Positions 18,343 to 31,095 of a stretch of 64,000 bases of DNA are shown in pieces. Location of the stretch: NCBI GenBank assembly GCA_019638935.1, contig JAHBSW010000008.1, positions 1 through 64,000 on the forward strand, given 5' to 3'. The position numbers and the translations under genes are program-made. A model generated the notes under the pieces. It worked only from the letters and a program-made list of their open reading frames with translations, was not told the origin of the DNA and made no database searches. Within the stretch, counting starts at the first letter, position 1. The number at the start of each line of letters is the position of its first letter. The DNA comes from Cryobacterium sp. (GTDB lineage Bacteria > Actinomycetota > Actinomycetes > Actinomycetales > Microbacteriaceae).

Positions 18343-18690
18343 ATGGCAAAAGTAGAGCACTTCGAGATCCCCGCCGACGACATCGAGCGCGCGAGCGCCT
18401 TCTACCGCGACGTGTTCGGCTTCGACTATGAGCCGTGGGGCGAGGACATGGGAATGATCCGCACCGGAAGCGACGACGGCATCAACGGCGATCTTCACAT
18501 CCGCGCCGAGGTGCCGCACCCGACGATCGTCATCACGGTCGACAGCCTCGAGGAGACCCTTGCGGCGGTGACGGCGCACGGCGGAGAGCAGGTCGGCGAG
18601 ATCCAGAGCCTCGACGAGAACTCGCGTTACGCCTACTTCAAGGACTCCGAGGGCAACCTCGTCGGGGCCTACGACTCGACTGAGAACTGA
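18343..18690 (+). CDS. VOC (glyoxalase-like) family protein
   Basis: Single-subunit vicinal-oxygen-chelate protein of 115 residues. It begins AKVEHFEIPADDIERASAFYRDVFGF, the standard first beta-alpha unit, and ends YAYFKDSEGNLVGAY, the second module with its metal-site region. The substrate cannot be read from the sequence. It appears monocistronic and convergent with the minus-strand gene at 18718. Confidence 0.85.
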   Translation: MAKVEHFEIPADDIERASAFYRDVFGFDYEPWGEDMGMIRTGSDDGINGDLHIRAEVPHPTIVITVDSLEETLAAVTAHGGEQVGEIQSLDENSRYAYFKDSEGNLVGAYDSTEN

Positions 18691-18717
18691 AGACGCTGCG
18701 TAGCGGGCTCCGCGCTC

Positions 18718-19287
18718 TCAGCCGATGACGGCCGGCGCGACGCAGGCTCCGGCCCAGGCGATGCTTGCGAGCGTTCCGATGATGAACCGCTCGCGTGCCG
18801 CGGCGTTCTCGAGTTCGCTGAAGCGCCCGAGCCCTTTGACCGCGACGACGATCGCCACCGCCGCGAACTGGCCGACGAGCGCCGCACCCATGATGATGAG
18901 CCTCTCGAGGTAGCCGATCGTGGCGCCTCCGCGCAGGATCTCGCGGGTCGCCTTCTTCGCACCGGCATCCGTGACCAGGATTCCGCCGTGCTCGCCGAGG
19001 GAGTTCTTGTCGCTGCCGGCGAGTTCGAGCACCACGAGAACGACGGGGCTGCCGCCGATGACGCCGATGGCGACGAGAAGCGCGATCGAGACGATCACGA
19101 AGGAGACATGGGGGGCGGTGGCGAGCCCGCCGAGGGCCGCGAACAGTATTGCGGCTATGACGAGCAGGGCGACGGGGGCGATGACCCAGTGCCTGCCGTT
19201 CTTCGACGCGATGAGCGTGAGCGCGAGCCCCCCGCCGAGCATGAGCACGACGAGCATCCATCCGAGCACCGACAAGAAGTAGATCAT
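18718..19287 (-). CDS. multi-pass membrane protein, partner of the SatD-family gene
   Basis: Membrane protein of 189 residues with about five hydrophobic segments (near 5-25, 35-55, 60-85, 125-150 and 165-187). A polar stretch EHGGILVTDAGAKKATREIL lies between the third and fourth. I do not recognise a family. The ATG overlaps the stop of the SatD-family gene by 4 nt, so the two are translationally coupled and likely act together. Confidence 0.75.
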   Translation of the reverse strand: MIYFLSVLGWMLVVLMLGGGLALTLIASKNGRHWVIAPVALLVIAAILFAALGGLATAPHVSFVIVSIALLVAIGVIGGSPVVLVVLELAGSDKNSLGEHGGILVTDAGAKKATREILRGGATIGYLERLIIMGAALVGQFAAVAIVVAVKGLGRFSELENAAARERFIIGTLASIAWAGACVAPAVIG

Positions 19288-19904
19288 GCGCGAGCTCCCT
19301 TGCTGTCGACCACCACGCTATCGAGACTTTCCAGCATTTTGATGAGAGGTTCCCGTGCCGCGTACTCCACCCGAAGATCGGCGGCGCGAGCGCGATCGCT
19401 CACGGCCTGCGGGGAGATGCCGAGGCGCTCGGCCGCATCCGCCTGGGTGAGGCCAGTCTCGAGCAGGTCATGCACCTGCCACCCCTCCATGGACCGTCGG
19501 GCGCGCAGCGCGAGCAGGAGGTCGATGAGTGCTTCAGCGTCGGAGGCGCGCGCCTCCGATTCGGCGTGTTCGAGCGCGAATCGCGTGGGGGACTTCTTCG
19601 CTCGCTCGATGGCCGCTCGTGCGGCGATGAACGCGGTTCCCGTGGCCTCGCGGATGCTTGCGGGCAGGGGAGTGAGCGCACCCCCGACCCCGCATCCCAC
19701 GCTCCACCGTCCGTGCCTGGTCAGGTGCAGTGTGACGGCGAGCGCGGTGCTCGCGTCGTCGACGAGCAGTTGGAGCTCGTCGCCAACCGTGCGCTCGGCG
19801 GCCATCGTGAGGTGGAGGGGGCCGTGGTTGAGGCCGTCGAGCGTGACTGCGACGAGGTCGTCGCTCGTGCGACTGGCGACCTGGTCGGCGGTGATGACGA
19901 ACAT
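19284..19904 (-). CDS. SatD-family protein with C-terminal helix-turn-helix
   Basis: Protein of 206 residues. The N-terminal part MFVITADQVASR, then GDELQLLV, then the AFIAARAAIERAKKS segment fit the SatD family, named after satD of the Streptococcus mutans sat operon; its biochemical role is unknown. Residues about 155-180 (LTQADAAERLGISPQAVSDR) form a clear helix-turn-helix, so it could bind DNA. ATG has AAGGAA upstream. Its promoter region carries three evenly spaced inverted repeats, which suggests autoregulation. It is first of a two-gene operon with the membrane protein. Confidence 0.75.
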   Translation of the reverse strand: MFVITADQVASRTSDDLVAVTLDGLNHGPLHLTMAAERTVGDELQLLVDDASTALAVTLHLTRHGRWSVGCGVGGALTPLPASIREATGTAFIAARAAIERAKKSPTRFALEHAESEARASDAEALIDLLLALRARRSMEGWQVHDLLETGLTQADAAERLGISPQAVSDRARAADLRVEYAAREPLIKMLESLDSVVVDSKGARA

Positions 19905-19930
19905 GGCGTTCCTTTGTGAATGCTCAGGGG

Positions 19931-20006
19931 ATCAAGCTTCTGCACTTGTTTTCGCTAGATCAAGCATAGAGCCTTGATTTGACTGAATCAAGTCTTGAAA
20001 CTTGAT
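19931..20006 (-). promoter_or_regulatory. phased operator array and promoter of the SatD-family operon
   Basis: Six half-sites alternate in direction at exact 14-nt steps: ATCAAG at 19931, CTTGTT at 19945, ATCAAG at 19959, CTTGAT at 19973, ATCAAG at 19987 and CTTGAT at 20001. They make three inverted repeats ATCAAG-N8-CTTGAT centred 28 bp apart. On the minus strand a promoter TTGATT-17-TATGCT (19991 down to 19963) lies within them, so a bound protein would cover the -35 and -10. The sites are seen directly; the binding protein is inferred. Confidence 0.75.
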
Positions 20007-20011
20007 GCATG

Positions 20012-20040
20012 GAGTCAGCTCTGAATCGAGTCAGCTCTGA
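20012..20040 (+). repeat. 13-bp direct repeat before tyrS
   Basis: GAGTCAGCTCTGA occurs at 20012-20024 and again at 20028-20040, period 16. It lies between the SatD operator array and the tyrS -10 box and may be a regulatory site for tyrS or a replication slip. Confidence 0.6.
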
Positions 20041-20058
20041 GGCGCCGAGTCTGGCGGC

Positions 20059-20064
20059 TAATGT
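20059..20064 (+). promoter_or_regulatory. -10 box TAATGT, candidate leaderless promoter of tyrS
   Basis: TAATGT is followed by 6 nt (TGTTTC) and the tyrS GTG. No ribosome site is present. No T-box-like leader is possible at this spacing. Confidence 0.5.
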
Positions 20065-20070
20065 TGTTTC

Positions 20071-21390
20071 GTGGCCGACACCGACATCCTCGCCGCAGAG
20101 CCTCTCTCTGCGCAGCGCAACGACCCGACCTTCGAGACCCTCTGGGATGAACTCGAGTGGCGCGGCCTCGTGCACGTCTCGACCGACGCGGTCGCGCTCA
20201 AGGAACTGCTCGCCGGAGACCCCGTCACCTACTACTGCGGGTTCGACCCGACAGCGCCGAGCCTGCACCTCGGCAACCTCGTGCAGCTGCTGCTGCTGCG
20301 CCGCATCCAGCTCGCCGGCCACAAGCCGCTCGGCCTCGTCGGCGGCTCCACGGGACTCATCGGCGACCCCCGCCCCACGGCCGAGCGCACCCTCAACACG
20401 AAGGACACCGTCGCCGAGTGGGTGGGCTACCTGCAGGCGCAGGTGGCGAGGTTCCTCAGCTTCGAGGGCGACAACGCCGCCCGTCTCGTCAACAATCTCG
20501 ATTGGACGGCGCCGCTCAGCGCGATCGACTTCCTGCGCGACGTGGGCAAGCACTTCCGGGTGGGCACGATGCTCAAGAAGGATGCCGTGAGCGCGCGCCT
20601 CAACTCGAGCGAGGGCATCAGCTACTCCGAGTTCAGCTACCAGATATTGCAGGGCATGGACTTTCTCGAGCTCTACCGCCAGTACGGCTGCGTGCTGCAG
20701 ACCGGCGGCAGCGACCAGTGGGGCAATCTGACGAGCGGAACCGAGCTCATCCGCAAGGTCGAGGGCGTGAGCGTGCACGCGATCGGCACCCCGCTCATCG
20801 AGAACTCCGACGGAACCAAGTTCGGCAAGAGCGAGGGCAATGCGATCTGGCTGGATGCCGCGATGTGCAGCCCGTACCGCTTCTACCAGTTCTGGCTCAA
20901 CACCGATGACGCCGACGTCATCGCCCGGCTCAAGATCTTCACCTTCCTCACACGCGAAGAGATCGACGAGCTTGCACGCGCGGTCGAGTCCGAGCCCTTC
21001 AAGCGGGAGGCGCAGCGCCGCCTCGCCCTCGACGTGACGACCCTGGTGCACGGTGCCGAGGCGACCGCGGCGGTGGTCGCGGCATCCGCGGCCCTCTTCG
21101 GTCAGGGCGAGCTCGCCGACCTCGATCGCGACACTCTCGCTGCGGCGCTCGAGGAGCTGCCCACCGCGACCGTGGCTCAGGATGCCGCCATCACCCAGCT
21201 GCTCGTCGACACCTCCCTGACGTCGAGCCTGGGGGAGGCGCGTCGCGCGATCGCGCAGGGCGGCGTCTACCTCAACAACGTGAAGGTCGAGAGCGAGGAT
21301 GCAACGCTGACGGATGCCGACCTCATTCACGGCATGGCGGTGCTGCGCCGCGGCAAGAAGACCCTCGCCGGCGTCGCCGCCGCCGGTTGA
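20071..21390 (+). CDS. tyrS: tyrosine--tRNA ligase
   Basis: Class I synthetase of 439 residues charging tRNA-Tyr. HIGH-type motif PSLHLGNLVQ, tyrosine pocket YQILQGMDFLELYRQYGC and GGSDQWGN, and KMSKS-type loop KFGKSEGN are present. A C-terminal S4 RNA-binding domain (SLGEARRAIAQGGVYLNNVKV) completes it. GTG start with the -10 box 6 nt before it. The stop TGA lies inside the first hairpin repeat of the downstream cluster (GGTTGAGTGG). Confidence 0.95.
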   Translation: MADTDILAAEPLSAQRNDPTFETLWDELEWRGLVHVSTDAVALKELLAGDPVTYYCGFDPTAPSLHLGNLVQLLLLRRIQLAGHKPLGLVGGSTGLIGDPRPTAERTLNTKDTVAEWVGYLQAQVARFLSFEGDNAARLVNNLDWTAPLSAIDFLRDVGKHFRVGTMLKKDAVSARLNSSEGISYSEFSYQILQGMDFLELYRQYGCVLQTGGSDQWGNLTSGTELIRKVEGVSVHAIGTPLIENSDGTKFGKSEGNAIWLDAAMCSPYRFYQFWLNTDDADVIARLKIFTFLTREEIDELARAVESEPFKREAQRRLALDVTTLVHGAEATAAVVAASAALFGQGELADLDRDTLAAALEELPTATVAQDAAITQLLVDTSLTSSLGEARRAIAQGGVYLNNVKVESEDATLTDADLIHGMAVLRRGKKTLAGVAAAG

Positions 21391-21795
21391 GTGGCCGCTG
21401 CGGGCGGCGTATCGAAACCCGCTCACCACGTACCGCGCTGGTCGAGCAGCCGCACAGCGGCGTATCGAGACCTGCTCTCCCTGTACCGCTGGTCGAGTAG
21501 CCGCACAGCGGCGTATCGAGACCCAGCAACGATGCACCTTGCTGGTTGAGGAGACCGCGTAGCGGTCGTCTCGAAACCACACGTGCACCTCGGTTTCGAG
21601 ACGGCCTTCGGCCTCCTCAACCAGCATGTGCGGCGCGACACGCTTGCGCGCTGGAGCTCGAAGCGAAGGCCTTTTCTGGCCTTTGTCCATGCCATTCCGC
21701 TGGTCGAGTAGCCGCCGGAGGCGCCGTATCGAAACCTTACGTTTGCAGGGGTCTGGTTTCGATACGCGAGTGACTGCGTCGCCCGCTACTCAACC
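21385..21795. repeat. cluster of seven hairpin repeats downstream of tyrS
   Basis: Copies lie at 21385-21419, 21440-21472, 21491-21523, 21544-21578, 21592-21622 (inverted), 21702-21736 and 21755-21795 (inverted). Each has outer arms GGTYGAG and CGARACC, with an inner stem that differs in sequence but stays complementary, for example GACCGCGTAGCGGTC. I see no gene in 21391-21942. The first copy supplies the tyrS stop codon. Confidence 0.8.
21666..21683. repeat. palindromic element, degenerate copy C
   Basis: Stem AAGGCC / GGCCTT around TTTTCT, preceded by the shared lead GCTCGAAGCG. It resembles the first hairpin of the pheT element but has no clear second hairpin. Confidence 0.5.
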
Positions 21796-21832
21796 GGCGA
21801 CACGGCGACACGCCTTCGCACGGGTGCTCGAG

Positions 21833-21891
21833 GCGAGGGCCATTTCTGGCCCTCGCGCGCCCATCGCGCCGACCGCCGTCTCGGCGGTCGG
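21833..21891. repeat. palindromic element, intergenic copy B
   Basis: First hairpin: 10-bp stem GCGAGGGCCA / TGGCCCTCGC with loop TTTC (21833-21856). Second hairpin: 10-bp stem CCGACCGCCG / CGGCGGTCGG with loop TCT (21869-21891). The order, loop and spacing match the pheT copy, while stem bases differ on both arms together. Confidence 0.75.
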
Positions 21892-21942
21892 GCCGTGGCG
21901 TGGCGCGCCTAACGTGCGACACGCCCGAGAAACACGTCCAAT

Positions 21943-21971
21943 TTGGAATTGGCCCAATCGTCCCGTAATGT
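21943..21971 (+). promoter_or_regulatory. candidate rRNA promoter P1
   Basis: TTGGAA-17-TAATGT about 470 nt before 16S. This is the first of three candidate promoters in the rRNA leader. Confidence 0.5.
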
Positions 21972-22061
21972 TTTCCCTTGTCACCCCAAAGGTGCGGAGC
22001 AGCGGTAGCGCTCTCCGGCCTCAAGCGGGACAACCTTCCGGCTCTAGAGCTAACCAAGGTC

Positions 22062-22090
22062 TTGAAGACTTCGGCGAAGCGATCTAGGAT
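22062..22090 (+). promoter_or_regulatory. candidate rRNA promoter P2
   Basis: TTGAAG-17-TAGGAT. The spacing is optimal for the main vegetative sigma factor. Confidence 0.5.
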
Positions 22091-22154
22091 GGAAGACCCA
22101 CGTGCGACTCGCATCGCGGCCTCCGGCCTCGTCCCCAAGGGACAAGGGCCTGGA

Positions 22155-22184
22155 TTGGACGAGGTGCTGCGCAGGTGCTAGGTT
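22155..22184 (+). promoter_or_regulatory. candidate rRNA promoter P3
   Basis: TTGGAC-18-TAGGTT, about 260 nt before 16S. The leader after it contains CTTGAGAACTCAACAG (from 22235), the motif usual before actinobacterial rRNA genes and linked to antitermination and processing. Confidence 0.5.
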
Positions 22185-22442
22185 AGAGCAGTTGCCCTGA
22201 AAACGGCCGGAAGGTCGCGATTCAGGCGCGCCCGATCCTTGAGAACTCAACAGCGTGCACATGTCAAATGCCAAAAACCTCGTCGGCTGACCTCGGTCAG
22301 CTGAAGAGATTCCTTTGGAAAAATTCAGACAATACAACAAACGTCAGCAATGATGTTTGTTCTCTTGTCAGAGTCAAACTCGCAGCCCTTCGGGGCTGCA
22401 ACTAGATGTGCCGACTGACTCGTCAGTCGTGCAATCAAACAT

Positions 22443-27524
<5,082 letters not shown>

Positions 27525-27598
27525 TAACTCACACTACGTGATGTTCGCGTCCACTTTGTGGTTCCCGATTTACGGTCGGGAATCATCCGGCATCCGCT

Positions 27599-27630
27599 GG
27601 TCGAGTAGGCTCTTTGGGCCGATCGAGACC
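27599..27630 (+). repeat. hairpin repeat between 23S and 5S
   Basis: GGTCGAGTAGGCTC...GATCGAGACC. A copy of the intergenic repeat that sits inside the rRNA transcription unit. Confidence 0.7.
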
Positions 27631-27666
27631 CGGATGCCGCTATGAGACTGATACATAAATCAATAG

Positions 27667-27786
27667 TGTTTCGGCGGCCATAGCGAGAGGGAAACGCCCG
27701 GTCACATTCCGAACCCGGAAGCTAAGACTCTCTGCGCCGATGGTACTGCAAGGGGGACCTTGTGGGAGAGTAGGACACCGCCGGAC
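27667..27786 (+). rRNA. rrf: 5S ribosomal RNA
   Basis: About 119 nt. Begins GTTTCGGCGGCCATAGCG and ends GTAGGACACCGCCGGAC, so the two ends pair in helix I. It contains the conserved CCGAACCCGGAAGCTAAG. Last gene of the rRNA operon. Confidence 0.95.
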
Positions 27787-27794
27787 TTCTTTGT

Positions 27795-27828
27795 GAAATG
27801 GCCACCCGATCGATCGGGTGGCCATTTC
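27795..27828 (+). terminator. rRNA operon terminator
   Basis: A 34-nt perfect palindrome starting 8 nt after 5S: arms GAAATGGCCACCCGAT and its complement, centre CGATCG region. The T-run after it is weak (TCGTTAACTT). The position and strength make it the operon terminator. Confidence 0.8.
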
Positions 27829-27841
27829 TCGTTAACTTGGT

Positions 27842-27988
27842 GGTTGAGGAGATCGCGCAGCGATCGTCTCGAAACCACCGAGGCGGTGTGCAGTTCCTGA
27901 TTATCGTTGGTCGAGTGAGCCGCCGAGCCGGCGCGCAGTTCCCGATTACCGTTGGTCGAGTAGCCGCCGTAGGCGGCGTATCGAGACC
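27842..27988. repeat. hairpin repeats after the rRNA operon
   Basis: Complete copies at 27842-27876 and 27954-27988, and a truncated copy from 27909. A 26-nt direct repeat starting GCAGTTCC and ending GTTGGTCGAG (27890-27915 and 27935-27960, two mismatches) shows that a unit longer than the hairpin was duplicated. Confidence 0.7.
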
Positions 27989-28013
27989 TCACGACTAAGA
28001 AAGCAGTAACCCA

Positions 28014-28985
28014 GTGCCAGACACCCCCGATCGCCCCCGCCGCCCGGGCGGAACCCCGTCGGGCAAGCGTCCCGACTCGGGTCGTCCTGCGAAGGGCAAG
28101 CCTCACGCCTCCGGTGGGCCTCGCAAGCCCGGTGTCCCGCGGGGGGACGGGGGCGGCCGCGGTCGCGACGGCAGCGAGAAGCGCCTCTGGACCCGCGACG
28201 GCAAGCCCGCCCGCGGCGACCGTGACGCTCGCGAACGCGAGCCTCGAGAGGATCGTGACCCCCTCGGGCTTCGTCCTGTGCGCGTGCGTCACGAAGACCC
28301 CGTCATTCCCGAGGACGTGAGCGATAAGGATCTCGACCGCATCGCGCGCAACCAGCTCAAGACGCTGAGCAAGGAGAACGCGGAGGGCGTCGCCAAGCAC
28401 CTCGTCATGGCGGCGAAGCTCATCGATTCTGACCCGGCATTGGCCCACCAGCATGCCGTTTCGGCGGCCCGTCGCGCGGGGCGCATCGCCGTGGTGCGCG
28501 AGACTCTGGCGATCACCGCGTACACCGTCGGCGACTACGCTCTTGCGCTGCGCGAGCTCCGCACCTACCGGCGTATCTCGGGCAAGGACGACCAGGTTCC
28601 CATGATGGTCGACTGTGAACGCGGCCTCGGCCGACCCGACCGTGCGCTCGAGCTGGGGCGGTCGGTTCCGCGTGCGGCCCTCCCGCCCGAGGTCGCCGTC
28701 GAGCTCGCGATCGCCATGTCGGGCGCACGCCTCGACCTCGGACAGCTCGACGCAGCTCTTGCCGAGCTCGAGATCCCGCAGCTCGATCCCGACACCGCCT
28801 TCTCCTACAGCCCCGCACTGTTCTCCGCCTACGCCACTGTGCTCGAGGATCTCGGTCGCGACGCCGATGCCGCACAGTGGTTCGATCGCGCCGACGTCGC
28901 CGTCGCGGCCCTCATGGCGGCGGCCGACGAGGGCGACGACGAGCTCGAGGTCGTCGACGTGGAGGAACAGCCCGAGGATGTCTAG
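28014..28985 (+). CDS. TPR-like conserved actinobacterial protein
   Basis: Protein of 323 residues. The first 110 or so are Arg/Gly/Pro/Asp-rich and disordered (DRPRRPGGTPSGKRPDSGRP). From about residue 100 it is alpha-helical with repeated paired helices such as ARRAGRIAVVRETLAITAYTVGDYALALRELRTYRRIS, which resemble tetratricopeptide repeats. The acidic C-terminus is DDELEVVDVEEQPEDV. No enzyme motif seen. It overlaps the next gene, and this small operon commonly leads to tlyA, nadK and recN in actinobacteria. Confidence 0.8.
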   Translation: MPDTPDRPRRPGGTPSGKRPDSGRPAKGKPHASGGPRKPGVPRGDGGGRGRDGSEKRLWTRDGKPARGDRDAREREPREDRDPLGLRPVRVRHEDPVIPEDVSDKDLDRIARNQLKTLSKENAEGVAKHLVMAAKLIDSDPALAHQHAVSAARRAGRIAVVRETLAITAYTVGDYALALRELRTYRRISGKDDQVPMMVDCERGLGRPDRALELGRSVPRAALPPEVAVELAIAMSGARLDLGQLDAALAELEIPQLDPDTAFSYSPALFSAYATVLEDLGRDADAAQWFDRADVAVAALMAAADEGDDELEVVDVEEQPEDV

Positions 28986-30030
28986 CCCTGGGATGTCTGG
29001 CTCTAGGGTGCCTGGCCGCACGCCTCTCGACGGAGTCGACCTGGTGCTCGCCGACCTCGACGGCGTGGTCTACAAGGGTCCGTTCGCGATACCGTTCGCG
29101 GTCGAGAGCATCAACCGCGCGTCTCGGAGCGTGCGTGTCGGGTACGTTACGAACAACGCCTCTCGTACGCCGGCATCCGTCGCCCAGCAGCTGCGCGACC
29201 TCGGTCTCACGGTCACCGACGACGAGGTGGTGACGTCGCCGCAGGCGGCGGTGCGCCTGCTGTCGGGGCTCGTGCCGGCGGGCTCCCTCGTGCTCGCCGT
29301 GGGTGGCGAGGGCCTTCGTGCCGAGCTCGCGCGCGCGGGTTTCGCCGTCACCGACTCGGCCGATGACGACCCGGCCGCGGTGATCCAGGGCTACGCACCG
29401 GAGGTCGGCTGGAAGCACCTCGCCGAGGCCGCGTTCGCGCTGCAGGGCGAGGGCGCCGAGCGCCCCTGGGTCGCAACCAATCAGGACTGGACGCTGCCCA
29501 CCGCGCGCGGCATGGCCCCCGGCAACGGGACACTCGTCTCGGCCGTGCACACGGCGATCGGACGCCTGCCCATCATCGCGGGCAAACCCGAGGTGGCGAT
29601 CTTCGAGGAGGCCGTCGCCCGGTTCGGTGCGACGAAGCCGCTCTTTCTCGGCGACCGGCTCGACACCGACATCCTCGGCGCCAACCGCGCCGGGATCGAT
29701 TCGGTGCTCGTGCTCACGGGCGTCGACGGCCCGAAGCAGGTGCTCGCGGCCGATCCGAGCTCGCGGCCCACGTTCGTTCTCGATCACCTCGGTGAGTTGC
29801 ACGAGTCGTACCCCGAGGTGGCTGTCGAGACGGATGCCGTGGGCGACACGATCTACACGGTCGGCACCGCGGCGGTGCGGCTCTCGCTCTCGCGGGAGGG
29901 TGCTGCGCGAGTCGGTGTGGAGCGCGAGGGGGACGCGCAGATCGACCTGCTGCGCGCGGGCTGCGCGGCCGTGTGGGGGTCGGGTCGCCCGATCTACGCG
30001 CTCGACGTCGATGCGGCACTGTACTCGTGA
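28978..30030 (+). CDS. HAD-IIA family hydrolase (NagD-like phosphatase)
   Basis: Predicted phosphatase of 350 residues. Motif I LADLDGVVYKG has the nucleophile aspartate, motif II is VTNNASRTP, motif III is the lysine in IIAGKPEVAIFEEA, and motif IV is LGDRLDTDILGA. The C-terminal 80 residues extend beyond the usual HAD-IIA core. ATG 28978 overlaps the upstream stop by 8 nt; ATG 28993 or GTG 29008 are alternatives. The region repeats GGATGTCTGGCTCTAGGGT-like segments, which makes the start uncertain. Confidence 0.88.
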   Translation: MSSPGMSGSRVPGRTPLDGVDLVLADLDGVVYKGPFAIPFAVESINRASRSVRVGYVTNNASRTPASVAQQLRDLGLTVTDDEVVTSPQAAVRLLSGLVPAGSLVLAVGGEGLRAELARAGFAVTDSADDDPAAVIQGYAPEVGWKHLAEAAFALQGEGAERPWVATNQDWTLPTARGMAPGNGTLVSAVHTAIGRLPIIAGKPEVAIFEEAVARFGATKPLFLGDRLDTDILGANRAGIDSVLVLTGVDGPKQVLAADPSSRPTFVLDHLGELHESYPEVAVETDAVGDTIYTVGTAAVRLSLSREGAARVGVEREGDAQIDLLRAGCAAVWGSGRPIYALDVDAALYS

Positions 30031-30081
30031 GTGCACGCGACGCGACGCCGACGTCTGCGTGCCCACCGCCTCGAGGCGAAT

Positions 30082-30087
30082 TAGGCT
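30082..30087 (+). promoter_or_regulatory. -10 box TAGGCT, candidate leaderless promoter
   Basis: TAGGCT, 6 nt, then ATG at 30094. Supports the small gene that follows and would also drive tlyA. Confidence 0.5.
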
Positions 30088-30093
30088 GGGTTC

Positions 30094-30243
30094 ATGAGTG
30101 AGTCCGAACGCGAGGCCGAGAACGGTGCGCTGCTCGAGCGCCTCACCGTGATCGAACAGCAGTCGCTCGAGTCGCGTGCGGCGGCGTTCCAGCAGCTGCA
30201 CGACGAGCTGCAGCGCGAGCTCGACGGCGGTCACACAGAGTGA
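30094..30243 (+). CDS. small conserved helical protein (49 residues)
   Basis: Reads MSESEREAENGALLERLTVI and continues through QQSLESRAAAFQQLHDELQR to the end GGHTE. It is almost wholly charged amphipathic helix, likely a coiled coil. It lies between the HAD phosphatase and tlyA with a leaderless-type promoter directly before it, and tlyA starts 10 nt after its stop. Short proteins of this kind at this spot are common in actinobacteria. Function unknown. Confidence 0.7.
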   Translation: MSESEREAENGALLERLTVIEQQSLESRAAAFQQLHDELQRELDGGHTE

Positions 30244-30253
30244 CGTTCGGCCC

Positions 30254-31048
30254 GTGACCGATTCGCGTCTCGACGCCGCGCTCGTCGAGCGCGGCCTCGC
30301 GGTGTCGCGCTCCCGAGCGGCCCGCCTCGTCGAGGAGGGTCTCGTCTCGGTCGACGGCAGGACTGCCACGAAGGCGGCGACGAGGGTGCGCGAGAACCAG
30401 CGCATCGAGCTAGAAGAGACGCACGACTGGGTGAGCCGTGCTGCGCTCAAGCTCGTGGGGGCTCTGGATGCTTTTCCGGTAGATCCCACGGGTCGTCACG
30501 CCCTCGACCTCGGCGCGTCGACGGGCGGTTTCACGCAGGTGCTGCTCGATCGGGGCGCTGCGAGCGTCGTCGCGCTCGACGTCGGCCACGATCAGCTGGT
30601 GCCCGCGCTGCGCGCCGATGAGCGGGTCACCGTGGTCGAGGGCTTCAACGCTCGCGAGCTCACGAGCGAGGCTCTCGCAGGGCTCGCACCCCACGCATCC
30701 GCCGTCGACCTCGTCGTCGCCGACCTCTCGTTCATCTCGCTCACGCTCGTGCTGCCCGCCGTGGTCTCGACGGTGGGTGCGGATGCCGACTACGTGCTGC
30801 TCATCAAGCCCCAGTTCGAAGTGGGCAGGGGCGGCACGCGCGAGGGAATCGTGCATGATGCTGCGGCGCGCCACGACGCGATCATGGGCGTGCTCTGGGC
30901 GGCGTGGGATCTGGGGTTGCCGGTCGCCGGCATCATCTCCTCCCCAATCACCGGCACGGCCGGGAATCGCGAGTATGTGGCCTGGCTCTCTGCCGCATCC
31001 GGTTCCAATCCGACAGAATGGTCGGAGCGGGTTTCTGCGCTCGCGTGA
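30254..31048 (+). CDS. tlyA: TlyA-family rRNA 2'-O-methyltransferase
   Basis: Protein of 264 residues. The N-terminal S4 domain (RLDAALVERGLAVSRSRAARL) binds RNA. The FtsJ-like methyltransferase has SAM motif ALDLGASTGGFTQVLL and later DLVVADLSFISL and LLIKPQFE. In mycobacteria TlyA methylates 16S and 23S rRNA and sets capreomycin susceptibility; the same is expected here. GTG 30254 is in frame and starts VTDSRLDAAL. The stop overlaps a possible start of the next gene. Confidence 0.9.
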   Translation: MTDSRLDAALVERGLAVSRSRAARLVEEGLVSVDGRTATKAATRVRENQRIELEETHDWVSRAALKLVGALDAFPVDPTGRHALDLGASTGGFTQVLLDRGAASVVALDVGHDQLVPALRADERVTVVEGFNARELTSEALAGLAPHASAVDLVVADLSFISLTLVLPAVVSTVGADADYVLLIKPQFEVGRGGTREGIVHDAAARHDAIMGVLWAAWDLGLPVAGIISSPITGTAGNREYVAWLSAASGSNPTEWSERVSALA

Positions 31049-31095
31049 CCTCCACGCGAAAGCTCAGTACGCGAGTCGAGGGGCAGGGAGTTCAC

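Noticed and set aside
20041..20070. T-box riboswitch before tyrS
   Set aside because: The -10 box lies 6 nt before the start codon, leaving no leader.
21385..21800. CRISPR array suspected from repeated units after tyrS
   Set aside because: Spacing is irregular, units occur in both directions, there are no uniform spacers and no cas genes; they are hairpin repeats.
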